A DNA stretch of 58,104 nucleotides from Flavimaricola sp. (GTDB taxonomy: Bacteria; Pseudomonadota; Alphaproteobacteria; Rhodobacterales; Rhodobacteraceae), in assembly GCA_029255105.1 (NCBI GenBank), contig JAQWWH010000075.1, positions 1 through 58,104 of the forward strand. Reading direction: 5' to 3'. The notes beneath the pieces are model-generated. The model was not told where the DNA came from and did no database searches. It saw only the letters and a program-made list of their open reading frames with translations. The translations under genes and the position numbers were made by a program. How positions within the stretch are numbered: the first letter of the stretch is position 1; each line of letters opens with the position of its first letter. Shown piece by piece: positions 27,582-35,442 of this stretch.

Positions 27582-28234
27582 TCCCCTATGCCGCAGTCAT
27601 CTTCGACATGGATGGAACCCTGCTGGATACAGAACGGCTCATGGTTGACGCCGGACGCGCTGCGATGGCCCGGGGCGGGCTTGAAGTACGCGAGGACCTT
27701 CTCTTTGCCATGGTGGGCCTGATCGCGGCAGATGGTGAGGCGATGCTCTACGACGCCTACGGCCCCGACCTGGACCTGGACCAGCTCAATGGCCATTGGC
27801 GCGATGCCGTGAACGAGGCCTATGCGAGGGGTATCCCCTTGCGACCGGGGGTTGGCGATCTGATTGCCTACCTCGATACCACCGCCCTCCCCCGCGCCGT
27901 CGCCACCAATGCAACGACCAAGGCCGCGATCGAGAACCTTGGCCTGGCAGGGCTCACCCCGCATTTCCACCCAGACCAAATCCACGGGCGCGACCGGGTC
28001 AGACGGCCCAAGCCCGCCCCGGACCTGTTCCTGCATGTGGCAGACGCGCTTGGCGTTGATCCCGCTCTCTGCCTTGTGTTCGAGGATTCCGACCCCGGCA
28101 CAGCCGCTGCCCTTGCCGCCGGGATGACTGTCGTGCAGGTTCCGGACCAAAGGCCCGCCGGCACACGCGACGCCCATTTCATCGCCGAAAGCCTGATGGC
28201 CGGGGCCCGTGCCGCCGGCCTGATCCGCCAGTAA
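27578..28234 (+). CDS. HAD-superfamily phosphatase, beta-phosphoglucomutase/GPH-like
   Basis: The 218-aa protein has HAD motif I FDMDGTLLDTE with Asp10 and Asp12, motif II in VATNATT, the motif III Lys in RRPKPAPDLFL, and motif IV in FEDSDPG. The cap domain between residues 20 and 85 is of the helical C1 type, as in phosphoglycolate phosphatases and beta-phosphoglucomutases. ATG 27578 overlaps the previous stop (ATGA), which fixes the start. The substrate cannot be told from sequence. Confidence 0.9.
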   Translation: MIPYAAVIFDMDGTLLDTERLMVDAGRAAMARGGLEVREDLLFAMVGLIAADGEAMLYDAYGPDLDLDQLNGHWRDAVNEAYARGIPLRPGVGDLIAYLDTTALPRAVATNATTKAAIENLGLAGLTPHFHPDQIHGRDRVRRPKPAPDLFLHVADALGVDPALCLVFEDSDPGTAAALAAGMTVVQVPDQRPAGTRDAHFIAESLMAGARAAGLIRQ

Positions 28235-28245
28235 AGGAGCGCCCC

Positions 28246-28566
28246 ATGGACAACGCCACCCGCGACCGCATCGAAGCTGCCGCCTTTCGCAGGCTGCGCC
28301 AACATCTTATGCAGGACCGGCCCGATGTTCAGAACATCGACATGATGAACCTTGCCGGGTTCTGCCGGAACTGCCTTTCGCGCTGGTTTCAGGAGGCCGC
28401 CGGCGATGAAGGGATTACCCTGTCAAAGGAAGAGGCCCGCGCTGATTTCTACGGAATGCCCTATGACGATTGGCGCGCCCTGAACCAGACCGAAGCGGAC
28501 CCGGCAAAAAAGGCGGCCTTCGATGCCGCCTTTGCCGCCAACGTCGGAAAAAAGGACGAGGGGTAG
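28246..28566 (+). CDS. DUF1244 domain protein
   Basis: This 106-aa protein belongs to the DUF1244 family of small helical proteins of unknown function found in Proteobacteria. The family core is DVQNIDMMNLAGFCRNCLSRWF (residues about 27-48, with the two Cys of FCRNC) followed by FYGMPYDDW. It begins 11 nt after the HAD gene and has AAAGGAGCG upstream, so it is the third gene of a short operon. It is convergent with dat. Confidence 0.9.
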   Translation: MDNATRDRIEAAAFRRLRQHLMQDRPDVQNIDMMNLAGFCRNCLSRWFQEAAGDEGITLSKEEARADFYGMPYDDWRALNQTEADPAKKAAFDAAFAANVGKKDEG

Positions 28567-28583
28567 CCCCTCGCCCTTCCCGG

Positions 28584-29444
28584 TCAGATCGCCACCTTGC
28601 GGCTTTCTTCGATGTAGATCTCGCGCAGACGGGTCGCGACAGAGCCAGGGGCCCCGGTCGCCACTGGCTTTCCGTCAATCTCGACCACCGGCATCACAAA
28701 GGTGGTGGCAGAGGTGATAAAGGCCTCATCCGCCCCCTGCGCCTCGGCGATGGAAAAGCTGCGCTCCTCCACCTGCATCTGCGCCTCGCGGGCGAAACGC
28801 AGAACAGCCGTGCGGGTGATACCGCTCAGGATCTCGTGGCCGAGGTGGCGGGTGATGATGGTGTTGCCCTTGACGATATAGGCGTTGTTCGAGGTGCCCT
28901 CAGTCACCATACCATCCTCGATCATCCAGGCGTCATCGACACCGGCGGCCTTGGCCATCATCTTGCCCATGGACGGATAAAGCAGCTGCACGGTCTTGAT
29001 ATCGCGGCGGCCCCAACGCTGGTCCGGGATGGACACGACGCGGATGCCCTTCGCGGCAGCAGGGCCAAAGGCCAGACCGGGCTTTGACTGGGTGAACAGC
29101 ACGATGGAACTTGGGGTGGTCTTGGGGTCAGGAAAGACAAAGTCCCGATCACCTGAGGAGCCACGGGTGACCTGCAAGTATACAAGCCCCTCCTCGATCG
29201 CATTCTTGGCGACAAGTGAACGGTGAATCTCCAAAAGCTCGGCGTCGGTAACCGGGTTGGCCATGTCCAGTTCGGACAAGGACCGGTGCAGACGGGCGGT
29301 ATGACCGTCAAAGTCGATCAGCTTGCCGTCCAGCACGCTGGTGACCTCATAAACCCCGTCCGCCATAAGGAACCCACGGTCAAAGATGGACACTTTGGCC
29401 TGATCTTCCGGCAGATACTCTCCATTGACATAGACTGTGCGCAT
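28584..29444 (-). CDS. dat: D-amino-acid transaminase
   Basis: This class IV PLP enzyme moves the amino group between D-amino acids and 2-oxo acids, typically D-alanine plus 2-oxoglutarate to pyruvate plus D-glutamate. The 286-aa protein has FDRGFLMADGVYEV near residues 21-34, the PLP Lys150 in WGRRDIKTVQLLYP, and EGTSNNAYIV. ATG 29444 is chosen over an upstream start because MRTVYVNGEYL is the family start. It lies 11 nt downstream of dgcA, so it probably belongs to the same D-amino acid operon. A branched-chain or aminodeoxychorismate role is less likely given that context. Confidence 0.88.
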   Translation of the reverse strand: MRTVYVNGEYLPEDQAKVSIFDRGFLMADGVYEVTSVLDGKLIDFDGHTARLHRSLSELDMANPVTDAELLEIHRSLVAKNAIEEGLVYLQVTRGSSGDRDFVFPDPKTTPSSIVLFTQSKPGLAFGPAAAKGIRVVSIPDQRWGRRDIKTVQLLYPSMGKMMAKAAGVDDAWMIEDGMVTEGTSNNAYIVKGNTIITRHLGHEILSGITRTAVLRFAREAQMQVEERSFSIAEAQGADEAFITSATTFVMPVVEIDGKPVATGAPGSVATRLREIYIEESRKVAI

Positions 29445-29455
29445 GCGTCGCCTCC

Positions 29456-30421
29456 TTAACCCCAAAGGTCCGCGTCCGCCGGGTGAACCCCGGCCGCGTC
29501 AAAACGCAGCGGATGCGCCCGGTCTTCGGCCAGAAGGAGCGGGCCGTCAAGGTCCGTCACCGCAACGCCCTGCGCGACCAGTACGGCAGGCGCCATCGCA
29601 AGCGAGGTGCCCACCATACACCCCACCATGATGCCAAAGCCCATCTTCTGCGCCTCGGTCTTCAACGCCAGGGCCTCGGTCAGACCACCGGTCTTGTCCA
29701 GCTTGATGTTGACCATATCGTACTTGCCTACAAGGTCAGGCAGGCTGGCACGATCATGACAGCTTTCGTCGGCGCAGACCGGCAGCGGGCGGGCGATCTC
29801 GGACAGCATGGCGTCGGCCCCGGCAGGCAACGGCTGCTCCACCATCTCCACGCCAAGGCGGATAAGATGGGGGGCAAGATCGGCGTAGACCTCAGCCGTC
29901 CAGCCCTCATTGGCATCCACGATGATTCGGGCCCGAGGGGCACCACGGCGCACGGCCTCAAGGCGGGGCATGTCGTCGGGCGTCCCCAGTTTGATCTTCA
30001 ACAAAGGCCTGGCAGCGTGCTCGCGGGCCTGGGCTTCCATCGCCTCCGGACTCTCGAGGGACAGGGTAAAGGCAGTCAACTCCGGACCAGGTTCCGCAAG
30101 GCCTGCAAGGTCCCAGACACGGCGGCCCAAACGCTTGGCCTCAAGATCCCAAAGGGCGCAATCTACAGAATTGCGTGCCGCCCCGGCCGGCAAAGCCGAC
30201 TGCAAGGCGACACGATCAATGCCTTCGGGCAATACCATGATCTGGTCCATCACGCTCTCAAGGCTCTCCCCGTAACGCGCATAGGGGACGCATTCGCCCC
30301 AGCCAGACAGATCGGCATCGCTCACACGGACAGTCAGAACCTTCGCCTCGGTGCGCGAACCCCGGCTGATGGTAAAGACCCGGGCCAGCCGAAACGCCTC
30401 TGCCGTGGCATCTATGGACAT
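29456..30421 (-). CDS. dgcA: N-acetyl-D-glutamate racemase DgcA (enolase superfamily, dipeptide epimerase-like)
   Basis: DgcA racemises N-acetyl-D-glutamate to the L-form in the DgcN-DgcA route of D-glutamate breakdown described in marine bacteria. The 321-aa protein has the enolase-superfamily residues: KIK (Lys142, Lys144), Asp169 in VDANEGW, Glu195 in VEQPL, Asp218 in ADES and Lys240. Proteins like this were earlier called L-Ala-D/L-Glu epimerases, and that activity is not excluded. Adjacency to dgcN decides the call. A TATTTTTGG-type element lies in the 64-nt leader. Confidence 0.85.
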   Translation of the reverse strand: MSIDATAEAFRLARVFTISRGSRTEAKVLTVRVSDADLSGWGECVPYARYGESLESVMDQIMVLPEGIDRVALQSALPAGAARNSVDCALWDLEAKRLGRRVWDLAGLAEPGPELTAFTLSLESPEAMEAQAREHAARPLLKIKLGTPDDMPRLEAVRRGAPRARIIVDANEGWTAEVYADLAPHLIRLGVEMVEQPLPAGADAMLSEIARPLPVCADESCHDRASLPDLVGKYDMVNIKLDKTGGLTEALALKTEAQKMGFGIMVGCMVGTSLAMAPAVLVAQGVAVTDLDGPLLLAEDRAHPLRFDAAGVHPADADLWG

Positions 30422-30432
30422 CGGGTGCTCCT

Positions 30433-30462
30433 CATCTCGCCAAAAATATCCCCCCCGGAGGG
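30433..30462 (-). repeat. TATTTTTGG-type leader element, copy upstream of dgcA
   Basis: On the - strand CCTCCGGGGGGGATATTTTTGG is followed by CGAGATGAGGAG. It lies between the dgcN stop and the dgcA start and closely matches the element upstream of lysA. Confidence 0.5.
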
Positions 30463-30485
30463 TCCGAAGGCTTCAAAAGCGAAGT

Positions 30486-31487
30486 CTAAAGGGCAGACAG
30501 CGCTTCGGCCAGCCGGGTTGCCCCCTGGCGGAACGGGTCGACCGCAGGCACGCCCATCCGCGCCTCGACCTCGGCCAGGTAGGCAAAGGCATCGGCCTCG
30601 GTCATATGCTGGGTATTGACGGACACGCCGGCCACAATACAGGCAGGGTTGGCGTGGCGGGCCATGACAAGGGCGGTGTCGCGCATCGTCTCAAGGCTCG
30701 GCAATGGGCGGCCAGGCAGGCCACGCATATGGGTGCGGGTCGGTTCGTGACACAGGATCAGGGCGTCCGGCTGACCACCGTGGATCAAGGCGAGTGAAAC
30801 GCCCGAATAGGACAGGTGGTGCAGACTGCCCTGCCCTTCGATCAGATCCCAGTGATCCGGATCATTGTCCGGTGTCAGCCACTCGATCGACCCCGCCATG
30901 AAATCGGCGATCACGGCATCAAGCGGGACGCCGTCCCCGGTAATCAGAATGCCGGTCTGACCCGTCGCCCGGAACGTCGCCTTCAGGCCAGCGTCGCGCA
31001 TGGCTGTATCAAGGGCAAGGGCCGTATACATCTTGCCTACCGAGCAGTCGGTTCCAACAGCGAGGCAGCGTTTACCGGTCCGCTTGACGCCGCTTGCGAT
31101 CGGATACTGCACAGCGGGGACGCGGACATCGTGCAAGGTACGGCCGTGACGGGCAGCTGCGTCAACAAGGTCGGGCTCGTCCCGCAGAAGGTTATGCAGG
31201 CCCGACGCCAGATCAAACCCGGCGGCCAATGCGTCCAGCAGAACGGTCTTCCACTTGGCCGAGATGATGCCTCCCCGGTTTGCCACCCCGATAACAAGGG
31301 TCCGGGCTCCAGCGGCGTGGGCTTCTGTCAAAGTCATGTCCGCCAGCTTCAGATCCGCCCCGCAACCCGGCAGGCGCAGCTGTCCAAGGGCAAATTCAGG
31401 ACGCCAGTCCCGGATACCCTGAGCCACCTTTGCGGCAAGTTGGTCAGGGGCATCGCCCAGAAAAAGCAGATAGGGGGTGGGGATCAT
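30486..31487 (-). CDS. dgcN: D-glutamate N-acetyltransferase DgcN (DUF1611 family)
   Basis: DgcN acetylates D-glutamate, giving the substrate of DgcA. The 333-aa protein matches the DUF1611 family, with an N-terminal Rossmann-like part (YLLFLGDAPDQLAAKVAQG) and a C-terminal P-loop-like motif GTDCSVGKM at residues 145-153. The C-terminal half contains IEGQGSLHHLSYSGVSLALIHG. The frame extends 58 codons upstream, but ATG 31487 gives the family start. It is the first gene of the dgcN-dgcA-dat set. The acetylation reaction is from published work on homologues, not visible in the sequence. Confidence 0.85.
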   Translation of the reverse strand: MIPTPYLLFLGDAPDQLAAKVAQGIRDWRPEFALGQLRLPGCGADLKLADMTLTEAHAAGARTLVIGVANRGGIISAKWKTVLLDALAAGFDLASGLHNLLRDEPDLVDAAARHGRTLHDVRVPAVQYPIASGVKRTGKRCLAVGTDCSVGKMYTALALDTAMRDAGLKATFRATGQTGILITGDGVPLDAVIADFMAGSIEWLTPDNDPDHWDLIEGQGSLHHLSYSGVSLALIHGGQPDALILCHEPTRTHMRGLPGRPLPSLETMRDTALVMARHANPACIVAGVSVNTQHMTEADAFAYLAEVEARMGVPAVDPFRQGATRLAEALSAL

Positions 31488-31524
31488 GATGGGCTCCGAT
31501 GCTAACTCGAACTGTTCTGCCGCG

Positions 31525-31545
31525 CTGATGGAAAAATATCCAAGA
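31525..31545 (-). repeat. TATTTTTGG-type leader element, degenerate copy upstream of dgcN
   Basis: On the - strand CTTGGATATTTTTCCATCAGC lies about 40 nt before the dgcN start. It shares GGATATTTTT with the dgcA copy but has CC instead of GG after the T-run, so membership is tentative. Confidence 0.3.
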
Positions 31546-31708
31546 TTTCTTTGCCAATTTTCGCGCCATCGGGGAACGATTTCCGCGAAATTTCTAATTC
31601 TTGTGCAACAATCTCCTGCAATATCACGGATGCGGCGAATCCTTCTCCCGAACGCGATCAAATGGGGGCTGCTCTGCTGGTAACAGCCGGGTCTGGGCCC
31701 CTCAGAGG

Positions 31709-31734
31709 GTAAGGTGGGTCATGACCCACCCTAC
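31709..31734. repeat. 26-bp dispersed palindrome, copy 6 (one mismatch)
   Basis: Centre CATG; the right arm reads ACCCACCCTAC, one base different from the other copies. It is the only copy with an arm mismatch. It lies between the divergent dgcN and mcl1 genes. Confidence 0.93.
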
Positions 31735-31848
31735 GCGCAGGTTTCGCGTGCTATGCTGCGGGTGCGAAATGCGGGTTGAAGCCGGTGGCGCAATAACCTA
31801 TCCGAACACGGCGATTTCACGAAACTTCCTTACCAAAGGCTGATCCAG

Positions 31849-32805
31849 ATGTCCTTCCGCACACAACCCGCACCCCTCGCACGTCCCAACCGTTGCCAGT
31901 TGTTCGGACCGGGGTCCCGGGTTGCCCTGTTCGAAAAGATGGCCGCTTCCATGGCGGATGTCATCAACCTCGATCTAGAGGATTCGGTGGCACCCTCCGA
32001 CAAGGATCAGGCCCGCGCAAACGTGATTGCCGCCACCCATGATGTCGATTGGGGCAACAAGACCCTGTCGGTGCGGATCAACGGGCTGGACACGCCCTAC
32101 TGGTACCGGGACGTCGTCGACCTTCTCGAACAGGCGTCTGACCGCCTAGACCAGATCATGATCCCCAAGGTGGGTTGCGCGGGGGATGTCTATGCGGTCG
32201 ACGCGCTTGTGACCGCGATCGAACGGGCCAAGGGCCGGACACGGCCGATCACCTTCGAAGTCATCATCGAAAGCGCCGCTGGCATCGCCCATGTCGAAGA
32301 GATTGCCGCCTCAAGCCCCCGTCTGGCCGCCATGAGCCTCGGCGCCGCCGATTTCGCCGCCTCAATGGGGATGCAGACGACCGGCATCGGGGGGACGCAG
32401 GAAACCTATTACATGGCCCACCAGGGCCAGAAGTACTGGTCCGACCCCTGGCACTGGGCACAGACCGCCATCGTCGCGGCCTGCCGGACCCACGGCGTTC
32501 TGCCTGTCGACGGTCCGTTTGGCGACTTTTCGGATGACGAAGGGTTCCGGGCACAGGCCCTCCGCTCGGCCACGCTTGGTATGGTTGGCAAATGGGCGAT
32601 CCACCCAAAGCAGGTTGCCCTTGCCAATGACGTCTTCACACCGTCCGAAGCCGCCGTGACCGAAGCGCGCGAGATCCTTGCCGCGATGGAGGCAGCGAAG
32701 GAACGCGGCGAAGGTGCGACCGTCTACAAGGGTCGTCTGGTGGACATTGCATCGATCAAACAGGCCGAAGTCATTGTCCGACAGTCCGAAATGATCGCGG
32801 GCTGA
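31849..32805 (+). CDS. mcl1: L-malyl-CoA / beta-methylmalyl-CoA lyase
   Basis: Mcl1 cleaves beta-methylmalyl-CoA to propionyl-CoA and glyoxylate and makes L-malyl-CoA from acetyl-CoA and glyoxylate, a key step of the ethylmalonyl-CoA pathway for acetate assimilation in Rhodobacter. The 318-aa length equals that enzyme. Conserved parts are RPNRCQLFGPGSR, DVINLDLEDSVAP with the metal-binding acidic residues, FEVIIESAAGIAHVEEIA and GKWAIHPKQV. The CitE/HpcH aldolase fold is clear. A strong hairpin follows the stop. Confidence 0.95.
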   Translation: MSFRTQPAPLARPNRCQLFGPGSRVALFEKMAASMADVINLDLEDSVAPSDKDQARANVIAATHDVDWGNKTLSVRINGLDTPYWYRDVVDLLEQASDRLDQIMIPKVGCAGDVYAVDALVTAIERAKGRTRPITFEVIIESAAGIAHVEEIAASSPRLAAMSLGAADFAASMGMQTTGIGGTQETYYMAHQGQKYWSDPWHWAQTAIVAACRTHGVLPVDGPFGDFSDDEGFRAQALRSATLGMVGKWAIHPKQVALANDVFTPSEAAVTEAREILAAMEAAKERGEGATVYKGRLVDIASIKQAEVIVRQSEMIAG

Positions 32806-32806
32806 C

Positions 32807-32841
32807 TTTTGCGGACCTGCAGCCCGGCAGGTCCGCAAAGG
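32807..32841. terminator. Strong hairpin after mcl1, probable terminator
   Basis: TTTGCGGACCTGC (32808-32820) pairs with GCAGGTCCGCAAA (32827-32839), a 13-bp stem with a 6-nt loop, two nucleotides after the mcl1 stop. It lacks a separate T-run because the A/T bases are inside the stem. Confidence 0.5.
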
Positions 32842-32857
32842 TATTGGACCAGGGTGA

Positions 32858-32968
32858 TCAGAGACTGAAACACGCGTTCAAAGGGCCGCGCTTTGTGCCC
32901 TTGAACGGAGCAACCGAAGTCAGAGGATAAAGAGGCGTCGCGGTGGTTCCGACCGTGCACTGCCCCAT
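32858..32968 (-). CDS. Possible 36-aa orphan ORF (tentative)
   Basis: A short frame starting at ATG 32968 ends at a TGA 17 nt before the mcl1 hairpin. It encodes MGQCTVGTTATPLYPLTSV and a further 17 residues. The open frame extends 20 codons upstream of the ATG without a start codon. There is no clear ribosome site. It may be the remnant of a longer gene or chance. Confidence 0.2.
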   Translation of the reverse strand: MGQCTVGTTATPLYPLTSVAPFKGTKRGPLNACFSL

Positions 32969-33045
32969 AGCATCAATCTGCGCTCCCGAGTTGCAATAAC
33001 CCCGCCGCTGCCCCTATATCGGCGACAAGCTGCGGGAGTGTGCCG

Positions 33046-34008
33046 ATGACCAACTACCTCGAATTCGAAAAGCCCCTTGCCGAGATCGAAGGCAAGGCTG
33101 AGGAACTGCGCGCCATGGGGCGGACGAACGCCGGTATGGATATCGAAAAAGAGGCCGCCGCTCTCGACAAGAAGGCCGCCGACATGTTGGCAAATCTTTA
33201 TGGTGATCTGAGTGCTTGGCAGAAATGCCAGGTGGCCCGTCACCCTGACCGGCCCCACTGCAAGGACTACATCGAAGCCCTGTTCACGGAATACACGCCT
33301 CTTGCCGGCGACCGGAACTTTGCCGATGACCACTCGGTCATGGGCGGTCTGGCACGGCTCGGGGATCGGCCCGTTATGGTGATTGGCCATGAAAAGGGCA
33401 ATGACACCAAAAGCCGGATCGAACGGAACTTTGGCATGGCGCGACCTGAGGGCTATCGCAAGGCGATCCGCCTTCTGGATATGGCCGACCGGTTTGGCCT
33501 GCCCGTCATCACGCTGGTGGACACCCCCGGCGCCTATCCCGGCAAGGGCGCTGAAGAGCGTGGACAATCCGAGGCGATCGCCCGGTCGACTGAAAAGTGC
33601 CTGCAGATCAGGGTCCCCCTTGTCAGCGTCATCATTGGCGAAGGGGGGTCCGGAGGCGCTGTCGCCTTTGCCACGGCCAACCGAGTGCTGATGATGGAGA
33701 ATTCGATCTACTCGGTGATTTCGCCCGAGGGTTGCGCCTCGATCCTTTGGAAAGACGCCGAAAAGATGCGCGAAGCGGCCGAGGCTTTGCGACTGACGGC
33801 CCAGAACCTCAAGGAACTGGGGGTGTGCGACCAGATCATCAAGGAACCGCTTGGAGGGGCCCACCGGGACAAGGCGGCAACGGTCGAAGCGGTCGGCAAA
33901 GCCCTGGCGGGTGCATTGAGCGAACTTGGGGTTCAGGACGGGACCGCCCTGCGGGACAATCGGCGCAAGAAGTACCTTGGCATGGGGACAAAGGGTCTCG
34001 CAGCCTAA
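33046..34008 (+). CDS. accA: Acetyl-CoA carboxylase carboxyltransferase subunit alpha
   Basis: AccA pairs with AccD to transfer the carboxyl group from biotin to acetyl-CoA, giving malonyl-CoA for fatty-acid synthesis. The 320-aa length is normal. Conserved parts are [14 protein letters not shown] at the N-terminus, [19 protein letters not shown] and [16 protein letters not shown] 33046 has GGGAG 8 nt upstream and matches the family start; GTG 33040 is less likely. accD is not in the window. Confidence 0.97.
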   Translation: MTNYLEFEKPLAEIEGKAEELRAMGRTNAGMDIEKEAAALDKKAADMLANLYGDLSAWQKCQVARHPDRPHCKDYIEALFTEYTPLAGDRNFADDHSVMGGLARLGDRPVMVIGHEKGNDTKSRIERNFGMARPEGYRKAIRLLDMADRFGLPVITLVDTPGAYPGKGAEERGQSEAIARSTEKCLQIRVPLVSVIIGEGGSGGAVAFATANRVLMMENSIYSVISPEGCASILWKDAEKMREAAEALRLTAQNLKELGVCDQIIKEPLGGAHRDKAATVEAVGKALAGALSELGVQDGTALRDNRRKKYLGMGTKGLAA

Positions 34009-34025
34009 GCAATTGTTGGGCGTTG

Positions 34026-34051
34026 GTAAGGTGGGTCATGACCCACCTTAC
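34026..34051. repeat. 26-bp dispersed palindrome, copy 7
   Basis: Perfect palindrome with centre CATG, between the convergent accA and flavoprotein genes. It ends exactly one base before the stop codon of the flavoprotein gene. Confidence 0.95.
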
Positions 34052-34654
34052 TCACCACATGCTGGACTTCGCCCGGCCGGGCCAGTCCGCATCGTATCCC
34101 GCCCCGTCGAACCCTGCCTTCAACTCGGTCAGCATTTCGCCGGTCGTCGGCAATCCTGCGCTCTCATCACCTGAGGTCCATAGCCCTGACCGCATAAGCG
34201 CGCGGGCACATTGCGAGTAGACCTCGCCAATTGCCACCACGATCACCGTCTTCGGTCCGGCGCCATCCCGCTGGAACCGGCCGCAGAGTTCAGGGTCTGC
34301 GGTCAAAATGGCGGTTCCATTGACCCGGATGACACTCGTGGACCCCGGCACCATGAACATCAGGCTCACCCGGCCGTCGCGAACGATGTTGCGCAGGCTG
34401 TCCATTCGGTTGTTGCCGCGCCAATCAGGCATAAGCAGCGTCTGGTCGTCCAGAACAGAGACCACCGGCCCTGCATCCCCTCGCGGGCTACCATCGGTGC
34501 CCTCGGGGCCCACGGTCGTCAGGACGGCAAAGCGGGATGCCTTGATCCAACGGCGATAGGCCGGGGTCAGGCGGTCCGACACCTTGATCAAAGCAGCCTC
34601 GCTGGGTGTCCCATAGAGGGACTCGAGGGTTTCGATATCCGAAATGGTCTGCAT
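34052..34654 (-). CDS. Pyridoxamine 5'-phosphate oxidase-like FMN protein (MSMEG_1061 type)
   Basis: The 200-aa protein has the split-barrel flavin-binding fold of the PPOX superfamily, seen in FAVLTTVGPEGTDGSPRGD, LLMPDWRGNNRMDSLRNI and VSLMFMVPG. These segments fit the MSMEG_1061 family, whose members bind FMN or F420 and have mostly unknown substrates. ATG 34654 (MQTISDIETLE) is the start; the longer frame runs through a palindrome. The gene is flanked by two palindrome copies and is downstream of plsC on the same strand. Confidence 0.85.
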   Translation of the reverse strand: MQTISDIETLESLYGTPSEAALIKVSDRLTPAYRRWIKASRFAVLTTVGPEGTDGSPRGDAGPVVSVLDDQTLLMPDWRGNNRMDSLRNIVRDGRVSLMFMVPGSTSVIRVNGTAILTADPELCGRFQRDGAGPKTVIVVAIGEVYSQCARALMRSGLWTSGDESAGLPTTGEMLTELKAGFDGAGYDADWPGRAKSSMW

Positions 34655-34669
34655 TGGATCCTCCATTGC

Positions 34670-34695
34670 GTAAGGTGGGTCCGGACCCACCTTAC
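34670..34695. repeat. 26-bp dispersed palindrome, copy 8
   Basis: Perfect palindrome with centre CCGG. It supplies the TAA stop codon of plsC (34692-34694 on the - strand) and ends 16 nt before the next gene's start. Confidence 0.95.
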
Positions 34696-35426
34696 CTTGG
34701 GTTCGGGTCAAATCCCGCTTCGGCCATCAGCGCATTGGACCGGGCTTCGACCACCTGTTCCAACTCGGCCATGAACGCACTGACCGGCTTCCCAGATGGG
34801 ATCCGGGGCAGAAACTCGATCACCGCCACACCGGGTTTGCGCAAGATACCCCGTTTTGGCCAAAAAAGGCCTACGTTGCAGGCGACAGGCACGCAATCCT
34901 GGCGAAGCTCAGTATAAAGAACCCCAGACCCTACCTTGTAGGGGGCCTTTACCCCCGGTGCGATGCGGGTCCCCTGGGGGTATATGATCAACTGTCCCGG
35001 ATCGTCGCGACCGGCCGCCACATCCGCAACCATCTTGCGGATCGCCTGGGTGCGCTTACCTCGGTTCACCGGGATGCATCCAATCCGCAAAGCGTATTGA
35101 CCCAGCAGCGGCGCCCACAAAAGCTCGCGCTTCATGATGAACTTGCCCCGTGGAACAGCGCCGTAAATCAAGATGATATCGAGGAAAGACTGGTGCTTGG
35201 CCGCGATCACGACCTCATCCTGTGGCGGCGTTCCCCGAACCTCAGTGCGCAGCCCGGTCATCCAGGCCAGGGTCCAGCGGACCCAACGGCACCAGGCATG
35301 GCAGGCCGCCACTGCGCCACGCCGATCCGCGATAGCCCAGGGAAGGTAGATGACCGCGATAACGAGCATGGCCACATAGATCTGACCGATGAACACCAGC
35401 GACCTCAGCCATTGAATTGCTTTCAT
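34692..35426 (-). CDS. plsC: 1-acyl-sn-glycerol-3-phosphate acyltransferase
   Basis: PlsC makes phosphatidic acid from lysophosphatidic acid at the inner membrane. The 244-aa protein has an N-terminal membrane helix (about 10-32), the catalytic HX4D motif with His78 and Asp83, the IPVNRG segment and the YPQGTR motif. It lies 16 nt after ftsX on the same strand and is probably part of the ftsE-ftsX-plsC operon. Its stop codon belongs to a palindromic repeat. Confidence 0.94.
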   Translation of the reverse strand: MKAIQWLRSLVFIGQIYVAMLVIAVIYLPWAIADRRGAVAACHAWCRWVRWTLAWMTGLRTEVRGTPPQDEVVIAAKHQSFLDIILIYGAVPRGKFIMKRELLWAPLLGQYALRIGCIPVNRGKRTQAIRKMVADVAAGRDDPGQLIIYPQGTRIAPGVKAPYKVGSGVLYTELRQDCVPVACNVGLFWPKRGILRKPGVAVIEFLPRIPSGKPVSAFMAELEQVVEARSNALMAEAGFDPNPR

Positions 35427-35442
35427 GATCGTGACCACCCTT

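Larger units (their letters stand above)
31488..31848. other. 361-nt intergenic region between divergent dgcN and mcl1
   Basis: No supported gene is present. The region holds a TATTTTTCC element near dgcN, an AT-rich stretch at about 31535-31625, and one copy of the dispersed palindrome at 31709-31734. It must contain the promoters for dgcN and mcl1. Short open frames here show no ribosome site and run through the palindrome. Confidence 0.6.

Noticed and set aside
32920..33864. 314-aa minus-strand frame opposite accA
   Set aside because: It lies fully antisense to accA, whose identity is clear, and has no recognisable domain.
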